DNA of 64,000 nucleotides from Marinobacterium weihaiense. Its GTDB lineage: Bacteria; Pseudomonadota; Gammaproteobacteria; Pseudomonadales; Balneatricaceae. Positions 53,822 through 61,609 of the stretch are shown in pieces. The notes beneath the pieces are model-generated. The model was not told where the DNA came from. It ran no database searches and worked only from the letters and a program-made list of their open reading frames with translations. Both the position numbers and the translations under genes were made by a program. Location: contig NZ_JAHQZT010000007.1 of the NCBI RefSeq assembly GCF_019061305.1, forward strand, positions 62,001-126,000, read 5' to 3'. Numbering within the stretch: the stretch's first letter is position 1; each line of letters starts with the position of its first letter.

Positions 53822-54886
53822 TCAGTGGCTGGTAGGCGCTTCGAAGGTCTGACCGAACATCTCGCCGATGGCTTGGCTCAGTGCTTCGCTGCGTTCCGGG
53901 TTGCGGAAGGCCTGCAGCAGCAGGGCACGGTGGACCGGCATGAACATCAGCTCCGCCAGGATGCGACTGAAACCGGTCTGACCGGCTTCGCCCCGGGCCA
54001 GTTGCTCCAGAAACCGGCTCAGTACGCGCGGTTCCAGCAGCGCGCTTTCGCAGCGCGTGGCGATCACGGTAATCACCTCGGCCTGAGTGGCATGCTTGCT
54101 GGCCAGCACTTCACTGACCCATTGCTGCTTGGCAAGCTCGTCGGGTCCATTGGACAGGGCACGGCAAAGGGCGGCTACCCGGTTGCCGTTGTCTTCGGTC
54201 AGGGCCGGGTGCAGCAGCTCCAGCAGAGCCTGATGCAGGCGCCCACTCGGCTGCTGATGCTCCAGCAGTGGGCAGAGGGTCTCCAGTACGGCGGCCGGCA
54301 TGTCGGGCAGGCGTTCGCACAGTGCCTGCTCGTTGCCTTCTTGGTCCAGGCGCATGATGACATCCGCCAGTCCCTGATAGGCCAGTGACGGCCATTCATC
54401 CAGGCCCAGCTGGCCCTTGAACCAAGCCTGGGCACGTTCGTAATGAGGCGAGGCCGGGGCTTTCATCTCCCGTGCAGCTAGGGCGTGAAACGCTGCCATG
54501 CGGCTCTGTTCGGGGGTAAACGAGTAGGGATTATCCTTGAGCGCATCCTCGTCCGGCTGGCCGCTGCGGCTGTTGATCACGTTCTGAATCAGGCGCTTGA
54601 CCAGGTCGTCGCGGGCGGCCGGTGCGACCAGCCCCTGTTCATCCAGCGGCAGGCGCAGAAACCAGACCGCATTTTCGTCACGCTGCTTCGGGTTCCAGAT
54701 CAGCACCGCCAGCCAGGCCTGGTGCTGAAACGGCGTGGGATAAGGCAGCTGTGAGTCCTCGATGCGGCGAAAGCGCTCCAGCGGTAGCTTGCTGATGCGA
54801 CGGCCCATGTCGAAGATGCGCAGGGCCGCGCCGGTGGCGCGCAACAGTTCGGTAAGAGAATCGGGCAGGGTGTTTTCAGCAGACAT
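53822..54886 (-). CDS. DUF3549 family protein
   Basis: A 354-residue, mostly helical cytoplasmic protein of a family found in Pseudomonas, Vibrio and relatives. LRIFDMGRRISKLP near the N-terminus, YPTPFQHQAWLAVL and FLRLPLDEQGL are its hallmarks. No enzyme motif is visible and the function is unknown. It is convergent with the lambda-P-like gene at only 7 bases. Confidence 0.85.
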   Translation of the reverse strand: MSAENTLPDSLTELLRATGAALRIFDMGRRISKLPLERFRRIEDSQLPYPTPFQHQAWLAVLIWNPKQRDENAVWFLRLPLDEQGLVAPAARDDLVKRLIQNVINSRSGQPDEDALKDNPYSFTPEQSRMAAFHALAAREMKAPASPHYERAQAWFKGQLGLDEWPSLAYQGLADVIMRLDQEGNEQALCERLPDMPAAVLETLCPLLEHQQPSGRLHQALLELLHPALTEDNGNRVAALCRALSNGPDELAKQQWVSEVLASKHATQAEVITVIATRCESALLEPRVLSRFLEQLARGEAGQTGFSRILAELMFMPVHRALLLQAFRNPERSEALSQAIGEMFGQTFEAPTSH

Positions 54887-55033
54887 ACACGTTCACAACA
54901 TAATGATGGAGTCAGCCGTCATCTTACCATCTCGCCCCCGCGCCTGCCTTTGCACTTTACGGGCAGGGGGCGAGTGCAGGTGGACAGCTGTGATAGATTA
55001 ACCGTTGAACACGCGACAAGGACCGCTGTTACC

Positions 55034-56737
55034 ATGATCCTGACCCTTCTGTTTGCCAGCGCGATGCTGCTGATCAGCATCCTGCTCAGCCCTCTTTCCA
55101 ACCGTATCGGCATGCCGGTGTTGCTGCTGTTTCTGGGCGTCGGCCTGCTGGCCGGGCAGACCGAGATGGGGCAGGTGTTGTCCACCGATGTGGACAGTAC
55201 CTTCCTGGTGGGGCATCTGGCGCTGGCCATCATCCTGCTCGACGGCGGCATGCGTACCCGCATCGAGACTTTCCGCGTGGGGTTGAAGCCGGCGCTGGCA
55301 CTGGCCACCTTCGGAGTGGTGGTCACGGCGGCCCTGACGGGTTTGGCGGCGCACTGGATTCTGGACCTGCCGCTGCTGCCGGCCCTGCTGATCGGCACCA
55401 TCATTTCCTCGACTGATGCGGCGGCGGTTTTTGCCCTGCTGCAGAACCATGGCCTGCGGCTGAATCAGCGCGTCAGTGCCACGCTGGAGATCGAGTCGGG
55501 CAGCAACGACCCCATGGCCATTTTCCTGACCATCATTCTGTTGGAATTGATTACCCGTACCACGCCGCCCGGGCTGGGCGAGGCCGCACTGTTGCTGCTG
55601 ACACAGCTGGGACTGGGGGCGGTGGCCGGTCTGGCGGCCGGTTGGCTGCTGGCACATTTGCTGCCGCGGCTGGAGTTGCAACCGGCGTTTTATCCTCTGC
55701 TGGTGACGGCGGCGGGGCTGACCGTGTTTGCTCTGGTTGGGCTGCTGGAGGGCAGCGGTTTTCTGGCGATCTATCTGATGGGGATTCAGATCGGTAACCG
55801 GGGGCTGCGCAAGCTGGATGATATTCTGCAAGTGCACGATGGTCTGGCTTGGCTGGCGCAGCTGAGCCTGTTTCTGATGCTGGGACTGTTGCTGTCGCCC
55901 CATGACAAAATCGACTACGTGGTGGAGGGGCTGGCGCTGGGGGCAGTGCTGATTCTGGTGGCGCGGCCGCTGGCGGTCTTTCTCAGCCTCTGGCCTTTCG
56001 GGTTTCGCTGGAAGGAGCAGCTGTTTATTGCTTGGGTGGGCCTGCGCGGGGCCGTGCCCATCGTGCTGGCGCTGTTCCCGCTGATGGCGGATATCGAACA
56101 TGCAGCCCTGTTCCCGATTATCGCCTTCATTATTGTCACCCTGTCGCTGCTGTTGCAGGGCGCAACGCTGGCGCGGGTGGCGCGTTGGCTGGACCTGGAG
56201 CTGCCGGCTGAGCCTGAAGCGCGGCAGCGGCAGACGGTTGACTGGCCCTCCGACCAGACCCATCGCCTGATGGTCTTCGAGCTGGATGGCGAGCACTGGA
56301 CGCCGCCGCGTACGCTCAAGGGCGTGCGACTGCCGGCGGATATCGTGGTGGCGGCCGTGCTGCGGGAGGGGGGCATGCTGCCCTACGAGGCCGATCTCAA
56401 ACTGCAAGGCGGTGATCAGCTGGCGGTACTGGGCGGCGAGCAGGCCGAGCGGCCGCTGGCACGCCTGTTCAGCTCGGTCGAGTCCATCCCGGCCTTGAAG
56501 GAAAGTACCTTCTTCGGGGCCTTCGAGCTCAACGGTGATGTTGAACTGCTGGCGCTGGCGCAGAATTTCGGGCTGGCGATCGATGCTGAGCTGCAGGCTC
56601 TGAGCCTGGCGGACTATATTGCCCGGGCGCGGCATGCGCCGCCGGTGGTGGGGGATCGGGTTGTGCTAGGCGCCATCGAGTTGGTGGTCAAGGCGATGGA
56701 AGACGGACGGGTGACGCGGGTTGGCCTAAAGTTCTGA
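55034..56737 (+). CDS. nhaP2: K+/H+ antiporter of NhaP2 (CPA1) type
   Basis: A 567-residue antiporter: about 12 helices (1-395) with the ion-site motif SSTDAAAVF (Asp pair in the fifth helix region) and IESGSNDPMA, then a cytoplasmic TrkA-C-like domain (about 400-490) and a C-terminal CorC-like part. This plan matches NhaP2/CvrA, which exports K+ to regulate cell volume. ATG 55034 chosen as the first Met ahead of the first helix. Confidence 0.92.
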   Translation: MILTLLFASAMLLISILLSPLSNRIGMPVLLLFLGVGLLAGQTEMGQVLSTDVDSTFLVGHLALAIILLDGGMRTRIETFRVGLKPALALATFGVVVTAALTGLAAHWILDLPLLPALLIGTIISSTDAAAVFALLQNHGLRLNQRVSATLEIESGSNDPMAIFLTIILLELITRTTPPGLGEAALLLLTQLGLGAVAGLAAGWLLAHLLPRLELQPAFYPLLVTAAGLTVFALVGLLEGSGFLAIYLMGIQIGNRGLRKLDDILQVHDGLAWLAQLSLFLMLGLLLSPHDKIDYVVEGLALGAVLILVARPLAVFLSLWPFGFRWKEQLFIAWVGLRGAVPIVLALFPLMADIEHAALFPIIAFIIVTLSLLLQGATLARVARWLDLELPAEPEARQRQTVDWPSDQTHRLMVFELDGEHWTPPRTLKGVRLPADIVVAAVLREGGMLPYEADLKLQGGDQLAVLGGEQAERPLARLFSSVESIPALKESTFFGAFELNGDVELLALAQNFGLAIDAELQALSLADYIARARHAPPVVGDRVVLGAIELVVKAMEDGRVTRVGLKF

Positions 56738-56809
56738 TCCCTGTCGCTGACAGTCTTGGAATGGCATGGTTTAATGCCCCGCGATTGCAAGGATTAGAGG
56801 GAGTCACGC

Positions 56810-58372
56810 GTGATTGAAGCGGTCTGGATCATCTTCGCCTTCGGGCTGGGGATGGGGGTTAAATTGATGGGGCTGCCGCCGTTGATTGGCTATTTGGCAG
56901 CCGGTTTTGCCATCGTGGCGGCGGGGGACATGGCCGGCATTCCGGTGGAAGGCACTGAGGCACTGAGCCATATAGCACATCTGGGGGTGTTGCTGCTGCT
57001 GTTTACCGTCGGTCTGAAACTGAAAATACGTAATCTGGTTCGGCCAGAGGTGATCGGAGGCGGGGTACTGCATTTCGGCATTTCCATTGCACTGTTCACC
57101 CCGGCGCTGCACCTGATAATGGGGCTGGAGTGGTATACCGCACTGATGTTGGGTATCGCGCTGTCTTTCTCCAGCACGGTGCTGGCGGCCAAGGTGCTGG
57201 AGTCGAAACGGGAGCTGCGCGCCTTTCATGGTCGCGTTGCCATTGGCATTCTGATTGTGCAGGACCTGTTGGCACTGCTGGTGATGGCATTAGCCAGCGG
57301 CAAGACGCCCTCGGCCTGGGCGCTGCTGGTATTTGCCATTCCGCTGTTGCGCCCGGTGTTCTACAAACTGCTGGACATCAGTGGCCATGAAGAACTGCTG
57401 GTGCTGCTGGGCCTGCTGCTGGCCCTGGTGGTGGGCGGCAAGGGCTTTGAGCTGGTGGGCCTGAGTTCGGAGCTGGGAGCGCTGGCATTTGGTGCGCTGT
57501 TGGCCAACCACCGTCGTGCTGGCGAGTTGTCGCAGTCCCTGTGGAGCATCAAGGAAGTTTTCCTGGTCGGTTTTTTCCTGCAGATCGGTATGGGTGGTCT
57601 GCCGGATACCGATGCACTGGTATTTGCCCTGGTGATGGGGGTGGTGCTGCCGCTCAAGGGCATTCTGTTCTTCTTTCTGCTGCTGCTGTTCAAGCTGCGT
57701 GCGCGCAGTGCCTTCCTGTCCGGTCTGAGCCTGACCAACTACAGCGAATTCGGCCTGATCGTGGCCAGTATCGTGTTGCCGGAATGGCTGATTCCGCTGG
57801 CCATTGCCGTGTCGGTCTCCTTCCTGGTATCAGCGCCACTGTACCGGGTTGCACACCCGCTGTATGACCGTTTCAGTGTTTGGCTGAGCCGTTTCGAGCG
57901 CCACGGCTTTCATCCGGACGAGCAGCCGTTGTCACTGGGTGATGCGGAGATTCTGATTATCGGCATGGGCCGTACCGGTACCGCGGCGTATGATCACCTG
58001 AAGCAGCGCCAAACGCCGATGGTGGCACTGGACTCGGACCCGGCGAAAGTGGATACCCACGTCAAGTGTGGTCGCCATGTGGTGTTTGCCGATGCGGAAG
58101 ACGTGCAGCTGTGGCAGAACCTGAAGGCGCCGGAACTCAAGTACGTGATTCTGGCGGCCAATGATGTGGAGGCCAAGGTGACGGCTGCGCGCCAGTTGCG
58201 TCAGGTCGGTTTCGAAGGGATCATCGTGGCGCACAGCATGTTTGCCGACCATGCCGATGCGATTACCGCGGCCGGTGCCGATCATACCTACCAGACCATG
58301 GCGGAAACCGGTGTGGGTCTGGCAGAACACATCTTCAGCGAGTCCCGTCGCAAGGAGGAGGCGCTGATCTGA
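56810..58372 (+). CDS. KefB/YbaL-type CPA2 cation/proton antiporter
   Basis: A 520-residue protein with a CPA2 exchanger domain (about 1-365, motifs LLLLFTVGLKLKIRNL, ALSFSSTVLAAKVLE, SNYSEF-like TNYSEFGLIV) and a TrkA-N/RCK domain (about 383-500, IGMGRTGTAAYDHL). Close to YbaL/KefC types that release K+ under gating by nucleotides. It follows nhaP2 by 72 bases. Ends touching the K+ channel gene. Confidence 0.9.
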   Translation: MIEAVWIIFAFGLGMGVKLMGLPPLIGYLAAGFAIVAAGDMAGIPVEGTEALSHIAHLGVLLLLFTVGLKLKIRNLVRPEVIGGGVLHFGISIALFTPALHLIMGLEWYTALMLGIALSFSSTVLAAKVLESKRELRAFHGRVAIGILIVQDLLALLVMALASGKTPSAWALLVFAIPLLRPVFYKLLDISGHEELLVLLGLLLALVVGGKGFELVGLSSELGALAFGALLANHRRAGELSQSLWSIKEVFLVGFFLQIGMGGLPDTDALVFALVMGVVLPLKGILFFFLLLLFKLRARSAFLSGLSLTNYSEFGLIVASIVLPEWLIPLAIAVSVSFLVSAPLYRVAHPLYDRFSVWLSRFERHGFHPDEQPLSLGDAEILIIGMGRTGTAAYDHLKQRQTPMVALDSDPAKVDTHVKCGRHVVFADAEDVQLWQNLKAPELKYVILAANDVEAKVTAARQLRQVGFEGIIVAHSMFADHADAITAAGADHTYQTMAETGVGLAEHIFSESRRKEEALI

Positions 58373-59272
58373 TCAGCGCTGTTCGGGCGTGTGACCGTCC
58401 CCGTCGGCTTCTGTGTCGGCTGGCGGGGATGGCTTTTCACCTACCGGCGACGATTGCCTGTCGGCGGATGCCTGTAACAGTGTCAGCACATGTTCCAGCT
58501 GCTGCTCGATATTCTCCAGCCGGTTCTCAAGCCGGGTAATGCGGTTCAGGTTCTGGCGTTCACGTTCGGCAATCTGACCCTCGTCCTTTTCGATAAAAAA
58601 CACCGAAAAGCTCGCGGTCAGCAGCGAGAACATGCAGATCCCGATCAGAATCAGCAGCGAGCCAAACAGTCGGCCTTCATTGGTACTGGGAACAATATCG
58701 CCGTAGCCGACCGTAGTCATGGTGACCCAGGCCCACCAGATGCCATCCAGTGGGCCATCGAAGGCCGGGTCCAGTGCGGCAATCAGAAAGCCCGAAATCA
58801 CCAGAAACAACAGGCACACCATCAGTGTGGTGCCCAAGTTGTGGCGTGACAGAATGGTTCTCAGGTCTCTGGACACTTTGAACAGGATGCCCAGCATCAC
58901 CAGCAGCCGCAGGCTGCGAATGGCACCGGCGTAGAAGGCATAGTCACCGAACAGGGCCGGTAGCCCGGCGACAATGATCACCAGGCTCATCCAGTTGTTC
59001 TTCAGGTGTCGCTGACGGTCATCCACCACGCTCAGCATGATCACCATTTCCGCAGCAAAGCCTAGCCAGATCACCCAATCAGTAACCTGATGTGTCATGC
59101 CGTTGACGATGCCGTCGGCGCGCAAGTACCAATCCACCAGTATCCACAGCGCCAGGATCAGCATCGGCCATTCCAGCCGCTTGCCCCAGCGTCGTGCGCG
59201 CGGGTTCTCCGCCGCGGACACGCCGCCAAAGCCCATACGAAACATCAGCGAGTGGTGTTTGTCGAAGCTCAT
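58373..59272 (-). CDS. Voltage-gated K+ channel-like ion transporter
   Basis: A 299-residue channel subunit with six hydrophobic helices (about 35-245), the K+ filter TVGYGD near residue 186-191, a voltage-sensor-like Arg/Ser segment (AGAIRSLRLLVMLG), and a C-terminal coiled coil (about 235-275) that may tetramerise. Bacterial Kch/KvAP-type. Converges tail-to-tail with the CPA2 gene with no gap. Confidence 0.92.
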   Translation of the reverse strand: MSFDKHHSLMFRMGFGGVSAAENPRARRWGKRLEWPMLILALWILVDWYLRADGIVNGMTHQVTDWVIWLGFAAEMVIMLSVVDDRQRHLKNNWMSLVIIVAGLPALFGDYAFYAGAIRSLRLLVMLGILFKVSRDLRTILSRHNLGTTLMVCLLFLVISGFLIAALDPAFDGPLDGIWWAWVTMTTVGYGDIVPSTNEGRLFGSLLILIGICMFSLLTASFSVFFIEKDEGQIAERERQNLNRITRLENRLENIEQQLEHVLTLLQASADRQSSPVGEKPSPPADTEADGDGHTPEQR

Positions 59273-59291
59273 GGGCGTTCTCTGCAGCGGG

Positions 59292-59618
59292 TTAGTGGTG
59301 GACGCGCAGTGCCTGATCCAACTGGCTGATCAGTGCCAACAGCCGGTCGGTATCTTCCGGCATCGGCTTGAACACCTCTTCGGCCATGGGCTGGATTTCG
59401 CTGTTCTGCGGCAGCGGCAGCTGACGTTCGATCAGCTCCTGCAAGCGCGGCAGCAGCAGCCACTGCACCCATTCAGTAAAGTCCAGGGTATCGACACAGA
59501 AAGGCTCGCGGCTGGCCAGGGCCGCCGGTTCCGGCGGCTGCGACTGCCACAGATTCTGTGCCTGCATTTCGTTGCGGATCTCGATCAGCAGCACACTGAC
59601 CTGCTCGTGTCGACTCAT
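59292..59618 (-). CDS. yqcC: YqcC family protein
   Basis: A 108-residue helical protein with the YqcC pattern LWQSQPP-P-ALASREPFCVDTLDFTEWVQWLLLPRL, here near residue 23-60. Function unknown. It is 2 bases after the DAHP synthase stop (minus strand order), so likely co-transcribed. Confidence 0.88.
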   Translation of the reverse strand: MSRHEQVSVLLIEIRNEMQAQNLWQSQPPEPAALASREPFCVDTLDFTEWVQWLLLPRLQELIERQLPLPQNSEIQPMAEEVFKPMPEDTDRLLALISQLDQALRVHH

Positions 59619-59620
59619 GC

Positions 59621-60973
59621 TTACTCCTTGCGTGCGGCCTTGAGGGTATCGGCAATCAGGAACGCCAGCTCCAGCGACTGGTCGGCGTTGAGGCGCGGGT
59701 CACACTGGGTGTGATAGCGGTCGGCCAGGCCTTCCTCGGTGATGCGGTAGGCGCCACCGATACACTCGGTGACGTCGTTGCCGGTCATCTCGAAGTGGAC
59801 GCCGCCGGCGTGGGTGCCTTCGGCGTTGTGCACTTCGAAGAAGCCCTTCATCTCGGCCAGGATGGCATCGACGCTGCGCGTCTTGTAGCCGCTGGATGCC
59901 TTGATGGTGTTGCCGTGCATGGGGTCGGAGCTCCACACCACATGGTGGCCGCTGGCCTTGACCGCACGCACCAGCGGCGGCAGCATCTCGGTAATCTTGT
60001 CGGCCCCCATGCGCGCGATCAGTGTGATCCGACCCGGGATCTGGGCCGGGTTGAGGATGTCCAGCAAACGCAGCAGGTCGTCAACCTGGGTGCTGGGGCC
60101 AACCTTGATGCCGATCGGATTACGTACGCCGCGCAGGAATTCCACATGGGCGTGGTCCGGCTGGCGGGTGCGGTCGCCTATCCACAGCATGTGCGCCGAG
60201 CAGTCGTACCAGTCGCCGGTCAGGCTGTCCTGACGGGTCAGGGCCTGCTCGTAACCCAACAGCAGCGCCTCGTGCGAGGTGTAGAGGTTGGTTTCCTTCA
60301 ACTGCGGTGTATTGTCCGAGCTGATGCCGCAGGCCTCGATGAACGCCATGGTCTGGTCGATTTGATCGGCCAGGTGCTGGTATTTCTCGCCCTGGGGGCT
60401 CTGTTGCACGAAGCCCTGGGTCCACTGGTGCACCTTGTGCAGATCGGCAAAGCCGCCGGTGGCAAAGGCGCGCAGCAGGTTCAGCGTGGCCGAGGACTGG
60501 TGATAGGCTGACAGCAGACGCTGCGGGTCCGGCGTGCGGGCATCGGCGGTAAAAGCGATGTCGTTGATGATATCGCCACGGTAGCTGGGCAGTTCAATGC
60601 CGTTGATGGTTTCGGTATCAGCCGAGCGAGGCTTGGCAAATTGACCGGCCATGCGACCGATCTTGACCACCGGACAGCTGCCGGCAAACGTCATCACCAC
60701 CGCCATCTGCAGCATCAGCTTGAAGGTGTCACGAATCTTGTTGGCGTTGAATTCGGCAAAGCTCTCGGCGCAGTCACCGCCCTGCAGCAGAAAGGCCTTG
60801 CCTTCCGATACCTGGGCCAGCTCGTCGGTCAGTGAGCGGATCTCGCCGGCAAACACCAGTGGCGGATACTCGCCCAGCACCTGCTCGACCTGATACAGGG
60901 CGGCCTGATCCGGGTAGGTCGGGTGCTGTTTGATTGGCTTGCTGCGCCAGCTGTCGGGAGTCCAGATTTCCAT
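59621..60973 (-). CDS. Class II DAHP synthase (3-deoxy-7-phosphoheptulonate synthase)
   Basis: A 450-residue first enzyme of the shikimate pathway (PEP + erythrose 4-phosphate), of the plant-like class II. Motifs: [51 protein letters not shown], and [10 protein letters not shown]. Start at 60973 gives [13 protein letters not shown] as in family members; a GTG four codons earlier is possible. Operon with yqcC. Confidence 0.95.
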   Translation of the reverse strand: MEIWTPDSWRSKPIKQHPTYPDQAALYQVEQVLGEYPPLVFAGEIRSLTDELAQVSEGKAFLLQGGDCAESFAEFNANKIRDTFKLMLQMAVVMTFAGSCPVVKIGRMAGQFAKPRSADTETINGIELPSYRGDIINDIAFTADARTPDPQRLLSAYHQSSATLNLLRAFATGGFADLHKVHQWTQGFVQQSPQGEKYQHLADQIDQTMAFIEACGISSDNTPQLKETNLYTSHEALLLGYEQALTRQDSLTGDWYDCSAHMLWIGDRTRQPDHAHVEFLRGVRNPIGIKVGPSTQVDDLLRLLDILNPAQIPGRITLIARMGADKITEMLPPLVRAVKASGHHVVWSSDPMHGNTIKASSGYKTRSVDAILAEMKGFFEVHNAEGTHAGGVHFEMTGNDVTECIGGAYRITEEGLADRYHTQCDPRLNADQSLELAFLIADTLKAARKE

Positions 60974-61063
60974 TGTGCTACTCACTGCTTATTTACGATT
61001 AGGAACCCCGATACTACCGCAAATCCGCACGTTCGACAGCCTGCAGGAGGCATGAGAGGCTGG

Positions 61064-61543
61064 ATGATGCGTATCGGCTGTACAGGCGGCGACCAGCAGT
61101 TGACGGGTTGGATGGGCGGGCGCATACTCCTGCTTTCATCCCTTTGGAGTCCGTCGGTGCCTTCGAGCCTGTCCCCAGTTATTCAACAGTGTACGCGGCT
61201 GCAGTCCCCGCTGCGGGCCGTACTGTTGACGCTGCTGGCAACCCTGCTGCTGTGCTGGAGTGTACTGGCACCGTCCGCGGCGGCAGTCACGGGCTTTGTC
61301 GACGTATCCCATCCGGCTGCCGTGCTGGCGACCCCGTCCCAGAAGGCGTTGCCCACCAATGAGCGGCGTGAGCCGGATATGCGCAGCGATGGCGATGCCC
61401 ATCACCTGCTGGCGCTGCTGATCGGGCTGGCAGCATGGCTTGTAGTCACGCCGGTCCGTTGTGGCGCCATGTCTGTTCTGGCACATGGCGCGCGCCGTGC
61501 CGCCGCGGCTGTGCCGCCCCTGCGAGCCCCGCCCCGCCTGTAG
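61064..61543 (+). CDS. Small secreted or membrane protein, function unknown
   Basis: A 159-residue frame with a hydrophobic signal-like segment at about 53-73 (ending APSAAA) and a second hydrophobic stretch at about 115-127. Its tail is Pro/Ala-rich (PPLRAPPRL). No family is recognised. The frame is open for 620 bases and its codon use fits neighbours, but opposite-strand frames exist too. It stands divergent from the DAHP synthase and 66 bases before secDF. Confidence 0.4.
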   Translation: MMRIGCTGGDQQLTGWMGGRILLLSSLWSPSVPSSLSPVIQQCTRLQSPLRAVLLTLLATLLLCWSVLAPSAAAVTGFVDVSHPAAVLATPSQKALPTNERREPDMRSDGDAHHLLALLIGLAAWLVVTPVRCGAMSVLAHGARRAAAAVPPLRAPPRL

Positions 61544-61609
61544 TGTCTGCTTCCAAGTCGTCCGCGTGGACCACTTGGCACCTGTTGATCATTACATGTG
61601 GGAATCACC

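Noticed and set aside
54998-56635. Long minus-strand frame opposite nhaP2
   Set aside because: Gln/Arg/His-rich shadow of a membrane protein gene without any domain.
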